Of a stretch of 64,000 bases of DNA, positions 45,093 through 56,932 are shown one piece after another. Position 1 is the stretch's first letter; every line of letters starts with the position of its first letter. The position numbers were made by a program, and so were the translations under genes. The DNA is from Mercenaria mercenaria (lineage: Eukaryota; Mollusca; Bivalvia; Venerida; Veneridae). Location: contig NC_069366.1 in NCBI RefSeq assembly GCF_021730395.1, positions 65,725,001 to 65,789,000 on the forward strand, given 5' to 3'. The notes under the pieces were generated by a model. The model was not told the DNA's origin, searched no databases, and worked only from the letters and a program-made list of their open reading frames with translations.

Positions 45093-48000
45093 ATGGCAGA
45101 TAGGTTTGAAAACCTTGAGGAGCAGTTAGAAAGATTTATTGAGAACACTAGACAGCTTGGAATTATCGTCAGTGATTTTCAGCCTCAAGGACAAAATGCT
45201 CTCAACCAGAAATTGTAAATAATCGCGATATTTTTTACCAAACTGTGAATTTTTATCTTTTTAAGAACACGCCATTATAAGGAATTTTAACTGTAAATAG
45301 AAGTAATATAATATAAGTCAGATTGTACATACCAATATTATGACAATTAAGGTAATTTATTACCAAATTGGGAAAACAAATACAAATGGGCCTAAGAAGC
45401 TACAACGCTTAACATTGCTAGCAAGACATTTCGACCCCAAGACATTTCAAGCCCAAGAGACAATTCGACCCCAAGACATTTCAACCCCAACTCCTTGGTC
45501 ATTTCGACCCCATTCAATGATATGCCTGAAAACATCTAAGAATGCCGTCATTATCATAATTAAGCTTTAATCTATAGATAATTGAGCAATTTCAAAATGT
45601 AATAACGCTTAATTAGCAATTAAAAAGTTAAAATACGGTTATTTTCGCGAAAATAAGATTTTTTTTTACGAAAATGAGCCATATTTGTCTAAATTTCTTT
45701 ATTTTCTAAAATTCTTTTTCTAGTTTCTTAAAGACTACATTAGTACCTGCCTTCATATGAAAATGAGTGATTTTTATCTAAGAACAACGAAATAATCATC
45801 ATTTATATATTTTTTTTATTAACGAAAAAATAACGGGATTTGTGTATCAGCCGCGTTTATTACGTAAATAATTTAAGAACAAATCGTTCTGATTATCTAT
45901 CTTAAAATAACCTTCATATAACATATTTTCATACTTTGTGCTTATTTATATTTTCAAATCATCTTAAAGACTATTTTAGAACACGGCTATATTAAAAAAA
46001 AAATTAAATCATGGGCCGATTTCGCCGATTTTAATTATGAAAATAACTTTAATAAAGTAACATCTTTAATACCTCTTTATTTATTTTTTTCAACCAAATA
46101 TAAATAATTATAATGTAACTCAAAGAAGTTTAAGATGTCACCATCTTCATTACATTGATATTTAAAATCATAATCAGAAAAACGTGATCTTTTGATTGGA
46201 TTATCTCACCTTGATTAATTGTTTGTTGATATACAGCACGTGTATATTTATCTGCAATGGGCATTGCAATTAACAATCAATTAAGTGATTGAGGTGACAT
46301 CGGATATTTATAAACATGTGTCAACATTATCATTAATTTCTGCGAAAATGTAAAGAAATCAATAGGAAATTAAACAACACATTGTTTATTTTTTTTGCAT
46401 TTAATGTTATTTTCGTAAGCGATTTTGACGCACACATAAAGTATTTGCTTTACAGAATATGATTTTTGTTATTTACAAACTGCTCTTTTCTTTTCTATGA
46501 ACGACATTCCTTCCAGTTGTAAAATATCAAACACGAAATCCCCGTTACTCAAAATATAAGAATATATGAGTACTGTTCTGTTAAAAACGGGGAAAAAATT
46601 ATTATCATATTTTATATCTGTAAGGAAAATGTGGCAGTCGTATTACTTTTTTTATATTAAATATTTTAGCAAATACACGTGATTTAAAGTATGATTTTAA
46701 AAGTATGATTTCGGTCACACATTAAACCGGAATCCACCTAAAAAACGGGATACACCGGAATGCATTTTCCATAACCGGGATACACCTGTATTTTGTAAGT
46801 TAAAGGTATTTTTGAAGTTTTTTTTTTTTAATAATTCAATCATATATATCATAAATGAATAAAATACGAAAGGAAAATAAAATACGTTCAAACACGTTTC
46901 CATTACCGAAATACACCGTTATTTTATTAATAAATGGTATTTTTGTAGGGTTTATTGCAGAAATCATTCGTGTATAATATAAATAATACTAGCAGTAAGT
47001 TTCAGAAGGATAAATAAAATTCTTTAACGCAAAACGATTTTATAAGAGATTGAAATTCGGGGACCACGCGTGAAATTGTCATAACCGAAATACACCCGCA
47101 TTTCTTTAACAAATGGTATTTTTGAAGTGATTTATGGCTGAATTCAAACATATATGTCATAAATTATTATTTTTCAAAAGGAAATTAAAATACTTTTGCA
47201 CGTTACGTCTTGTACATGATTGAAAATCGGCGTGCGCACTGGAAATTTGTGCATTCAGAATTTCCATGTCCTAGATTCTCTAATGTACACAGGTATTTCT
47301 TTAATAAATCGTATTTTTAGGGTTTATGATAGAATTCAATCAGATCTCAAATAAACAATTAATTTACAAAAGGAAGATAAAATGCACAAAACGTTTTTAT
47401 ACAAAGTTGAAAATTTGTTTAGCGCACGGGAAATGTGCGCACTCGCGGATGAACAACAATCGCCAGAATTTTGTTAGCTTTTAAATTAAATAAAAGCTTA
47501 TCATATTTAACTGCACTTACCTTAAGCTTGTTAGACATTATTTGTCACATGTCACTTGTGTGTGCTTACAAATATACTGATTAATTGATATAATCAAAAG
47601 GTGTGATAATCCAATCAAACTCTATCAGGACTAATCAGAAGCACGTGTTTGTTACTCCGCATATATTCAAAGGACATTATTTGTGCTTTGGCAGTAAACG
47701 TTTTTATATTCATATATAAACATGATATAATTCTTTTAAAAACTGATTTTTCATAATATATTTTCTTCTTAAATTATCAAATTAAACATGAAGAAATAAT
47801 TCAATTAGTTCCAATGATAAACTTACCGGTCAGCGCGGTTTATTCCCTGACATGTATTTTGTGTATGATTCATTTAAAAATAGAATATTTATATACATCT
47901 GTATATTAATATTTTCTAAAATATGCAAAATGGAAAAAATATAAAATGAAAACATACAACTATTTCTGAGGGGTCGAAATGTCTTTGGGTCGAATTGTCT

Positions 48001-51000
48001 TTGGGGTTGAATTGTCCAAGAAAATTAAATTTTGGGGTTGAAATGTCTTGGGGTCGGAATGTCTTGGGGTCGAAACGTCTAAGATTCTTAACATCTAATG
48101 ATGTTTCGGGCTTCTAATCTACATGAACTACATGAACAAATAATTTTGGAACCTAGCAAGGCTGTATCTTGTATCGACCGGGGGCTAAACTACGGGTATA
48201 TGAAAGTGTTTTAAGACGGGGGGTGGCGAAATCTGATTTTGACTTGCGTGTCCGTTTTTGACAGTCGCTATTTTGTACTTGTCTGTATGATAGTTTATCA
48301 GGTCGGAGACATCCCCTGGATTGAGAGACATTCTCTCGATCTAAACATTATCCCTCGTTTGAAAGACAAGCTTAAGCAATGAAAATCATTGAAAGAGTAA
48401 TTAAAACTCTCTTTTTAGAATGTTCAAATTTATTTCAGATATAGAAAATTATCTTTCTTCTATCAAATTTTCAAAATCAAAATTATTTTGGGAATTTTGT
48501 TTAAGCATTATAATGCTTATGCAAACTTCTATGACAATGTGTTTCTTGTAAAGTTTACTTGAAATAACAAGTTGTTTCAATGATTAAATAATGCGACTGT
48601 AAAGAAATGATTGTTTTAAGCTCTAATGATTTCATGTTTTTTCAACACTTAAGCTAAATACAGTCTTTCGATCGAAAGACATTTTGTCTTTCAAACAAGA
48701 GACAGTGTTTAGATCTAGAGACTGTGAGTGTCTATCAATCCAGGGGAAGTCTCCGACCTGTTTATAGTAAATTTCACTTGTCAGTAAAAGCTTTGGGAGA
48801 TACTCATTGGGACAACCAGGGCAATACGGACAATTGAATTTGCCACCCCAGTAAGAGGATAAAAAACTCGCAATAATTTATGTGTAATGTTAGTCCAGGA
48901 CAGTTTCAGGACAGCGTGATAACTTTTGACTGTCGCTGTCTCCATCACGTCCAAACTTATTCTGCATATTTCTGTTAGGAAATCCACTGGGAACGTTTTC
49001 TGGTATATGTACAAAGTATTTGTAATGATTACATCATGATCTCTAATAATGATGTTATGTTGACATTAAACATTTGTTAAAGCATAAACTTGCCTCGCTG
49101 ACATTTCATTATGTGTATTTTGTGTTTTATTTCTGTCATTTAGTGTCATATCGGCAGTCTGCTGTTATTGAATCCAGTGTCAGGGTAGATATCTCCTCGC
49201 ACCTGTCATGTCATATTTTCGAAGATTTAAGTCTCTTATTTAAAATTATGGATTAAATTCAACCCATGTGAAGTTTCTACATGAATATTAAATTATTAAT
49301 GTTTACTTTATTAAAGCAAGTAAGCCTGCTTGACCAGTATATTAAGACTTTAAATTAAATAATTTTTTAGATTTTTTAGAATCTTCATTTTCCTAACAGT
49401 ATAATGCAGATATGGGTAAGGCTTAGAGGGATGACAACTATAAAATATCAGATCTGGTACAGAATCCAGGAACGCTGGTTAGGTTAACTGCCCGTCGTAA
49501 ATTACTTAACTGAAATACTGTAGAAAACGGCGTTAAACCCAAAACAGACAAACAAATTAACTATCACAATGTAGCAGTCTTTTAAAGTGCCATGTGGTGG
49601 CTGTAAAAAGTCTCCCCGTACTTGGATTCAGTGTTGTTATATTTTCTGGTCATTTGTCAAATTGGGATCACGGAGTCCATTCAGTAGATGTGTAGTAGAG
49701 TTCTGTTTAAGCCAGTGCTAGGGGGCATGAGAGGTGTTGCACTTTTCATTACCTCTCATGGACAGACTCGGTCAAAACAAATCTGCTATTATTCTGCTTG
49801 GTTGCATTTTATGCTTCCAAAGGATCTTTTTACAGATTTTAGGGGCCTCCGTGGCCGAGTGGTTAAGGTCGCTGACTTCAGATCACTTGCCCCTCATCGA
49901 TGTTGGTTGGAGCCTCACTTAGGGTGTTGAATCTTCATGTGAAGAAGCCATCTAGCTGGCTTACGGAAGGTTGGTGGTTTTACCAGGTGCCCGCTTGTGA
50001 TAAATAATGCACGGAGGGGCACCTGGGGTCTTCCTCCACCATCAAAGCTGAAAAGTCATCATATGACCTAAAATTGTGTTGGTGCGACATTAAACCCAAC
50101 AAAATAAATTTTACAGATTTTATTGATATTAGGTTAATGCTTGTGAAGGAGGAGTGAAACACCAGCAGGTTTGTTCTGATTAGTCTCCTTTTTTTAGGAG
50201 AAAAAGCAAATGATGTGCACTGGTACTTTTGATATATTTATATGAATATGTGTTGATCACTGTTTTTTTTTTAAATTTCAGACAGACAATGGTGCAAGGG
50301 TTGCAGGAAATAGATAAGATGAAATCACAGATGCAAGATGTACATGTACCTCTAGAAGTTTTTGAGTAAGTCTGTACAATTAATTTATAGATGTAAAGTA
50401 ATTGAAATTTAATTGGCTGGTAGAAGGTCTGTGGTTCCGACGCAAGTGTGGTTAGAAGGTCTGTGGTTCTGACGCAGGTTCTGGTAGAAGGTCTGTGGTT
50501 CTGACGCAGGTTATGGTAGAAGGTCTGTGGTTCTGACGCAGGTTCTGGTAGAAGGTCTGTGGTTCTGGCTCAAGTGCTGATGGTTTTACACAGATGCTTG
50601 TAGAAGGCTAGTTGTTCTATACTGTAGAAGGTTGATTGTTCTACACAGACAGTAACACAGGTGCTTGTAGAAGGCTAGTTGTTCTATACTGTAGAAGGTT
50701 GATTGTTCTACACAGACAGTAACACAGGTGCTTGTAGAAGGCTAGTTGTTCTATACTGTAGAAGGTTGATTGTTCTACACAGACAGTAACACAGGTGCTT
50801 GTAGAAGGTCAATAGTCCTACACAGATGCTTTCAAAACGTTGGTTCTACACAGGTGCTGGTAGAAGGTCACTACTATGCAGACGCTTTCAAAATGTTGGT
50901 GGTTCTACGCAGGTGCTGGTAGAAGGTCGCTACTATGCAGACGCTTTCAAAATGTTGGTGGTTCTACGCAGGTGCTGGTAGAAGGTCGCTACTATGCAGA

Positions 51001-52275
51001 CGCTTTCAAAATGTTGGTGGTTCTACGCAGGTGCTGGTAGAAGGTCGCTACTATGCAGACGCTTTCAAAATGTTGGTGGTTCTACGCAGGTGCTGGTAGA
51101 AGGTCGCTACTATGCAGATGCTTTCAAAATGTTGGTGGTTCTACGCAGGTGCTGGTAGAAGGTCGCTGCTATGCAGATGCTTTCAAAATGTTGGTGGTTC
51201 TACGCAGGTGCTGGTAGAAGGTCGCTTCTATGCAGATGCTTTCAGAAGGTTGGTGGTTTTATACATGAGCTTGAATGAGTGTGGTCAATACTGGATCAGT
51301 GCATGCGCATGAATAAAGCAAAGCATGTTCAATGGAAGCTGGGTCAGTTAATGAGTTTGAATGACAATATTGTCTCTGTGTCAGAATTTAATCAACTCAA
51401 TAGAAATTTGCACAAAAGAGGATTAGAGTATTTAGACAGGACTATTTCAGATGTTACAAAATGTTTTATCTTTGCAGATATATAGATCAGGGCAAAAATC
51501 CCAACTTGTACACTAAACATTGTCTTGAGAAGGCACTGGGAAAAAATGAACAAGTGAAGGGAAAAATTGATGCTTTTAAGGTAAGAAGTTAAAGAACAAT
51601 TTGATACACAATTAATTTTCTACCAAAAGACTTCTTGTGAATATCATTTGCTAGAGAGTCACCACTTCCTCTTCCAGATAATTTTAGGTTTGAGAGTCCA
51701 TGTGTTGTATTTCAATGCTATTCTTCAAGCAGAAAGAATAATTTGAGGAAACTCAGAAATGAGCCATCTACAGCCATCATTGCCTGCTTATTGACACTTA
51801 ATTCACATTGGTTTCTATTTTAGAAATTTTGATGTTTAAAACTAAGTGGAGATCTGCCTCTTTAAATGGTTAATTTTATTGTTGATGCTAAAGAATGATA
51901 TAATGAGCCGTGCCATGAGAAAACCAACATAGTGGCTTGTGACCAGCATGGATCCAGACCAATCTGCGCATCCGCGTAGTCTGGTCAGGATCCATGCTGT
52001 TCACTAACAGTATCTCTAATTTCAATAGGCTTTGAAATCGAACAGCATGGATCCTGACCAGCCTGCGCGGATGCGCAGGCTGGTCTGGATCCATGCTGGT
52101 CACAAAGCCACTATGTTGGTTTTCTCATGGCACGGCTCAGATGATGAAAAGAAACATACCTGTGCTTTCTGTTTTGCAGAAATTTAAGGCTTTGTTGGTT
52201 CTAGAGCTGAGTGAAGTTTTTCCTAAAGAGATGGCCAACTATCGAGCAATGCGTGGTGATGATCGTCCCACTTGA
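45093..52275 (+). CDS. MED10: Mediator complex subunit 10
   Basis: Four plus-strand exons: 45093-45214, 50282-50365, 51478-51580, 52180-52275 (405 nt, 134 residues; human MED10 has 135). Every junction is GT-AG and in phase, and an in-frame TAA lies two codons before the ATG. The protein reads MADRFENLEEQLERFIENT, then RQLGIIVSDFQP (21-32), LNQKLQTMVQGLQEIDKM, HVPLEVFEYIDQGKNPNLYT, KALGKNEQVKGKI, and ends FPKEMANYRAMRGDDRPT. This follows human MED10 across its whole length, including the invariant QLGIIVSDFQP and PLEVFEYIDQG. MED10 is a small helical subunit of the Mediator middle module that helps pass activator signals to RNA polymerase II. AATAAA at 52307-52312, 32 nt after the stop, is a good polyadenylation signal; others lie further on. 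Introns are rich in repeats. Confidence 0.97.
45422..48081. mobile_element. 2.7-kb element with iterated 16-bp terminal words
   Basis: Both ends are built from repeats of AAGACATTTCGACCCC and variants (AAGACAATTCGACCCC), about five copies at 45422-45512 and about six inverted copies at 47969-48081. The interior is very AT-rich. It has an inner inverted pair (TTTGATTGGATTATCTCACC near 46190 against GGTGTGATAATCCAATCAAA near 47600) and a degenerate tandem repeat. There is no transposase. I do not recognise the superfamily. It sits in MED10 intron 1. Confidence 0.7.
46728..47420. repeat. Degenerate tandem repeat, roughly 180-bp unit
   Basis: ACCG..ATACACC, TTAATAAATGGTATTTTTG and AGGAAAATAAAATAC recur about four times between 46728 and 47420 with much drift. 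They form the core of the element that surrounds them. Confidence 0.55.
48299..48760. mobile_element. MITE with CAGGTC ends and 5-bp duplication
   Basis: CAGGTCGGAGACATCCCCTG at the left returns as CAGGGGAAGTCTCCGACCTG at the right; the match continues through GATCTAAACA and GTTTGAAAGACAA. TTTAT is duplicated at 48294-48298 and 48761-48765. It shares first bases, size and target length with the MITE at 5831-6286, which suggests one superfamily, perhaps a hAT group with 5-bp targets. MED10 intron 1. Confidence 0.83.
49454..49556 (+). mobile_element. SINE 3' fragment
   Basis: Last 100 bp of the 5700-type SINE (CTGGTACAGAATCCAGGAAC, then GGCGTTAAACCCAAAACAGA). The head and most of the body are missing. 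MED10 intron 1. Confidence 0.75.
49842..50108 (+). mobile_element. tRNA-derived SINE, Ser/Leu-like head, full length
   Basis: GCCTCCGTGGCCGAGTGGTT (A box) and GGTTGGAGCCTCAC (weak B box) form a tRNA-like head. The body follows (CATCTAGCTGGCTTACGG, GCACGGAGGGGCACCTGGGG), then the tail GACATTAAACCCAACAAAAT. The perfect 14-bp duplication TTTTACAGATTTTA lies at 49828-49841 and 50109-50122. The same family occurs reversed at 39934-40209. The insert ends about 170 bp before MED10 exon 2. Confidence 0.92.
50410..51265 (+). repeat. Compound minisatellite in MED10 intron 2
   Basis: Three arrays stand in series and all use the word GTAGAAGG. First (50425-50575), about four units of 31-36 bp with TCTGTGGTTCTGACGCAGG. 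Second (50590-50800), three units of about 67 bp with CTAGTTGTTCTATACTG. Third (50840-51260), about seven units of 59-60 bp with TCGCTACTATGCAGACGC and TTTCAAAATGTTGGTGG. Units within the third array are nearly identical, so it expanded recently. The plus-strand frame 51112-51312 is an artefact of it. Confidence 0.88.
51904..52139. mobile_element. Foldback MITE in MED10 intron 3
   Basis: TGAGCCGTGCCATGAGAAAA at the left returns exactly inverted at the right (TTTTCTCATGGCACGGCTCA), and the arms continue through ACCAACATAGTGGC and CCAGCATGGATCC. A second palindrome is nested inside (GATCCATGCTGTTC against GAACAGCATGGATC). The arms are at least 60 bp and nearly perfect, so the insertion is young. 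Its right end is 40 bp before the exon 4 acceptor. No clear target duplication is seen. Confidence 0.85.
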
Positions 52276-52306
52276 GATGCTTGTTCTACAGTTTTGTGGC
52301 CAGTGC

Positions 52307-52312
52307 AATAAA
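52307..52312 (+). terminator. Polyadenylation signal of MED10
   Basis: AATAAA, 32 nt after the MED10 stop codon. Other AATAAA words occur near 52886, 53214 and 53600, the last followed by a GT-rich stretch (CTATGTGTGTCTATG). Longer 3' ends are therefore possible. Confidence 0.55.
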
Positions 52313-54180
52313 ATCACCAGTGACTGGGTCCAGATTGCTTGAAAACTTTATCCACTTGTTAAGCAGTCAACTATTACAGTTTATGGCTAGATTTAAAAAA
52401 TGTTTTCAAAACATGTTATGTATACTTTAGTATGTATTTATCTATACAGGACAGTAAAGTTCTACTTGTTTTCATTTGAATTTTTCTCATTTCCCTCCAT
52501 TTTCTGGGTGAGCTGTTTTACAAAGTTGTCTTATGGCTAGGTTATCAGGTGGATAAAGTTTAGAGAAACCACTTCCTGAAGAAGTGCATACACTGTTGAA
52601 TAAGATCTGCAAAAGTTTCAGGAACAAGAGTGCTACCTATAATGTGTGTTTTATTGGACACAATGTTATTGATAAAACTGTGGAATTGTGTTAATATTGC
52701 TTCAGATCATACAGCAGGGAAAACTTACTTTGGAACATTTTATGTGAAATTAGGTGTTAAAGTTATATGGAGGATCCTTTCGTGTTGCACAATATTTTCA
52801 CACGAGTTGGCATAAAAACCTCTTTTCAGTTCACATCCTATGATATCCTAAGACTTTACAAACAAGTATTATCTATACAAATATGAAATAAATGAAAATA
52901 TCAGTTATAGAAAATATACAGAGCTAGGTTACAGTTTTTTTTTATGTCTCGTTTGATGCTTTCCTCCTTTGTACGATTACAAAAATTTATATACAGACAT
53001 TGATTACCATAGCTTTGGAAACTTCTTTGATGGTTTTGTTTTCATTATTGTAGGCGAACAGTGCTATGGGTGAATTTAAGACAGGCATGACTATTAACTG
53101 GCATTCTGCGTTACCACTGGTGATTCCTTAATTAACTGTGAATAAGCTTGCAAACTATCAAGTAATACAAGCAACACAGAAAGTGCCTAATTAGCGGTAG
53201 GACTTACTGTAATAAATAAAATCTGTTTTAAAGATCTTTTGGAAGCATAGGAACGCAACAAAGCAACATGATAGCAGACTCGGTTGGATTGAATCTGTTC
53301 ATGAGAGGTAATGAATTGTGCAACAACCCTCAACCTTAAAACAACAAAAAAAATTTTTTTGGTATAATTACAGTATTTCTAGGTTCAGAATTTACTGTTT
53401 AATGGTGACAATTTTGGAGTTTGTTATTTTTCTGTTTTTGACAGTTACAGAACTAGCGCAGGTTTTTATTGTATTCCTGTAGATACACAGAAAGAGAAAT
53501 TTTTCAGTTGTGTATTCCTTTATCTACTGTTAACAAACTTCTCACTTGTTTTTCATTCTTTTCATCTTATACACTTTGTCAGCATGAAAGTATTGAAAAA
53601 TAAACTTGTAAACTGCTCACTATGTGTGTCTATGTTTCCAGGTAAAAATTTTATACCGGTACTAAAGAAATAGTAAGCAATATTCCATTTCAGTGCCTTG
53701 TATGGTTGTTGCAAGATTGAGACTAGCTTTTTGTATGCTTAAAGTTTTCACAACCGAAACCTCAGATTTCATGTCTGGTTCCTATTTTCAGTTCTAAAAT
53801 TGTCTACACAAGGCCAATGTCCCAAATGAAGATCAAAAGGTTTTGAGTCTCAGGTTTCATATAGAATGTTCTGATCAATACATTGCAGGATGCAGAAGTG
53901 TCCCAACTTAGCTAGGTCAAGGTCACTCTAATTTAGAGGTATTGCACAGTTTTGGAAGAAATTGATCATTTCAGCATGGTACCATATTTGGTAAAAAAAA
54001 CCTATATCTTTAGACATGTGGCAAAAGCACAATGAAGACTGGAAAACAAGTGTTTCTTCCGCATTATGCATTCGTCTAGTATAATACTGTCAGTATTGAA
54101 AAAGCTTTTACACTTGCCGCTTTTCAAAAAGCTTATAAACATTTTTCTTAAACTCACAAGTCTTTGGTTAAAGTTTTGAT
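52313..54180. other. Downstream of MED10, nothing recognised
   Basis: AT-rich sequence that may include a long MED10 3' untranslated region up to about 53600. No domain-bearing frame, tandem array or inverted repeat is evident. Confidence 0.45.
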
Positions 54181-54765
54181 GCACTTTCACATTATCTCTT
54201 TAATCACTTGATGGATTTGTTTCAAACTTAAAATGGTTATTCCTCATCATCACCCACATCATATGGCATAAGGGCCGTAACTCTAACACCAATATTTCAT
54301 GAATTATTCCCCCTTTTTACTTAGAATTTCAGGTTGAAGTTTTGATGCAATTAAAATCACTCCAAGTTTATTCTAAATGGATTTGATTCAAACTTAAAAT
54401 ATTGTTCCACCTTATCACCAACATCATATGACACAAGGCCCATAACTCTGGTACCAATATTTTATGAACTTTGCCCCCTCCCCCCCCCACCACCCCCACT
54501 TTTTCTTGGAATTTCAGGTTTTCATGCACTTCCACTCTTATCTCGGTTATTACTAAATGGATTTGATTCAAACCTAAAACAGTCATTCAACATCATCACT
54601 TACATCATATGACACAAGGGCCATAACTCTTGAACCAATGAATTATCCCCCCTTTTTACTTAGAATTTCAGGTAAAAGTTTTGATGCACTTTCACACTAT
54701 CTCAGTTATTACTACATGGATTTAATTCAAACTTAAAATAGTTGTTCCACCTAATCACCTTAGCT
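54180..54765 (-). repeat. Reversed family H units
   Basis: Four diverged units of about 155 bp (GGATTTGATTCAAACTTAAA, CATCATATGACACAAGGGCC, TTACTTAGAATTTCAGGT). Read on the minus strand, they match the family H unit at 55900-56800. They contain a C-rich slip (54475-54500). Ends are missing. Confidence 0.7.
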
Positions 54766-54779
54766 GGACTGCTTCCTCT

Positions 54780-55035
54780 TAAGAAGAATTCTATACCCCA
54801 AGCCTACACCAGTGATGAGTAAGTGATTCTAAGCTGGTGACCTCAAACCTTTCTGTGATGTCTAGGGTAATTTATCCTCCACCTCTGATTGATATCTGGC
54901 AGTTGTCTGTTACCGGTACTTGCAGAGAACATGTTAGTATTGGTAATGAATCCAGGAACACAAGATAGGTTAACTGATTGAAATACGTGTATTTAACTGA
55001 ATTTCATTGAAATCTGCATTAAACCTAACAAAACA
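54780..55035 (+). mobile_element. Old SINE copy
   Basis: A diverged 5700-type SINE: TTTATCCTCCACCTCTGATT, GTACTTGCAGAGAACATG, ATGAATCCAGGAACAC, then ATTAAACCTAACAAAACAAA. The tRNA head is no longer clear. Confidence 0.6.
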
Positions 55036-55159
55036 AACTACATTGTAAACTCTATAGCCTGGCTCCCTGACTGCATGGTTATTTTTTATATAAATACTGG
55101 AAACATTTTCTTAGAACATTTTAAGCCTCTAAAATAGCACAATTTTATCTGATAGTTGA

Positions 55160-55440
55160 ACCATGCCTATGTTTTGAGCCAGGAGCAATAAAACATGTCA
55201 ATGTAGAAACAACCTTCTGAAGTTACTTCCCTCTTAATGAAGAAAACTGATATATGTAAATAAGAACAAACATAGGACCTATGTTTGGAGCCAGGGGCAA
55301 TAAAAAATTCAATGTAGAAACAACCTTCTGGAGTTACTTCCCTCTTATTGAAGAAAACTGATACATTTAAATTATGGGGGCAAGGGACAGTAGATTTGAA
55401 AATTCCACATATCTGTGCTGGTACCAGTGCGAAAAAAGTC
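55160..55440. repeat. Tandem duplication, about 115-bp unit
   Basis: AATGTAGAAACAACCTTCTG then GAAGTTACTTCCCTCTTA..GAAGAAAACTGATA occurs twice here. It occurs a third time at 59060-59280, where a solo LTR has been inserted. Confidence 0.75.
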
Positions 55441-55445
55441 ATAAA

Positions 55446-56932
55446 CTAGAACTGTCACAGGAGTGACTCATACCCCTACCATACGGTCTTGTCACAGAAG
55501 AATGGCAACCATAAGAAATCTTAAAAAAACTTAGTCTTTGGAGTACTTCATCCTGGGCTTCCACATATAAGTAATACTAGAATAGTAATACTAGTAAATA
55601 TAAAAAATCTCTAATATTAGAGTTACACTAGAAGTGAATACAAAAAGTGTCTTACGAACCCATGTTACCACAGAAAAATGTATTTACTTTTTACATAGGA
55701 CTTGTAATAAAAAAGTTAGAAAAATACCTAAAATATTGAAAATCTAAAAATAGGATTTCTAAAAATAGACTAATTCATGGAATTTAAGGGGAAGAAACTC
55801 CGTACAAAAGTTAAAAAAAGGTTACTTCCCTTTGGCTCTAAGCCAATCAGAATGAGATTTAGTGAAAATACATCAAAATTAACCTTAAATTCTAGGTAAA
55901 AGGGGACACAATTCAAGAAAAATTGGTGTCAGAGTTATGCACCTTGTGTCACATGATGTGGGTGATGAGTTGGAACATCTATTTTAAGTCTGAATCAAAT
56001 CCATACAGTAGTAACTGAGATATAGTGAAAATACATCAAAATTAACCTTAAATTCTAAGTAAAAAGGGGCATAATGCATGAAAAATTGGTGTCAGAGTTA
56101 TGCACCTTGTGTCACATGATGTGGGTGATGAGGTGGAACATCTATTTTAAGTTTGAATCAAATCCATTTTGTAATAACTGAGATATAGTGAAAATACATC
56201 AAAATCAACCTTAAATTTAAAGTAAAAGGGGACATAATTCATAAAAAATTTATGTCAGAGTTAAGCACCTTATGTCACATGATCTGGGTGATGAGGTGGA
56301 ACATGTATTTTAAGTTTGAATCAAACCCATTTAGTAATAACTGAGATATAGTGAAAGTACAACAAAATTAACCTTAAATTCTAAGTAAGAGGGGACATCA
56401 TTCATGAAAACTTGGTGTCAGAGTTATGCACCTTGTGTCACATGATGTGGGCACATGATGTGGGTGATGAGGTGGAACATCTGTTTTAAGTTTGAATCAA
56501 ATCCATTCAGTAGTAACTGAGATATAGTGAAAATACATCAAAATCAACCTTAAATTCTAAGTAAAAAGGGGCATAATTCATAAAAAATTGGTGTCAGAGT
56601 TATGCACCTTGTGTCACATGATGTGGGTGATGAGGTGAACATCTATTTTAAGTTTGAATCAAATCCATTTAGTAATAACTGAGATATAGTGAAAATACAA
56701 CAAAATTAACCTTAAATTCTAAGTAAAAGGGGACATAATTCATGAAAACTTGGTGTCAGAGTTATGCACCTTGTGTCACATGATGTGGGTGATAAGGTGG
56801 AACATGTATTTTAAGTTTGAATCAAATCCATTTGGTAATAACTGAGATAATAGATTTCGGGACGCGACGGGACGGGACGCGCCAAAACCGACTCCTATAT
56901 ACCCCCCTCAAACATGTTTGGTGGGGGTATAA
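55446..56932 (+). mobile_element. Family H element, complete
   Basis: 5' end CTAGAACTGTCACAGGAGTG (hairpin GTCAC/GTGAC), then ATACCCC. The shared block ACCACAGAAAA...ACTTGTAATAAAAAAG is at 55660-55720. Six units of about 160 bp follow (GGTGTCAGAGTTATGCACC, TTGTGTCACATGATGTGGG). A GGGACGCGACGGGACGGG tract leads to the 3' hairpin ACCCCCCTCAAACATGTTTG with GTGGGGGTATAA. The terminal GGGGTAT is the reverse complement of ATACCCC near the 5' end. Confidence 0.83.
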
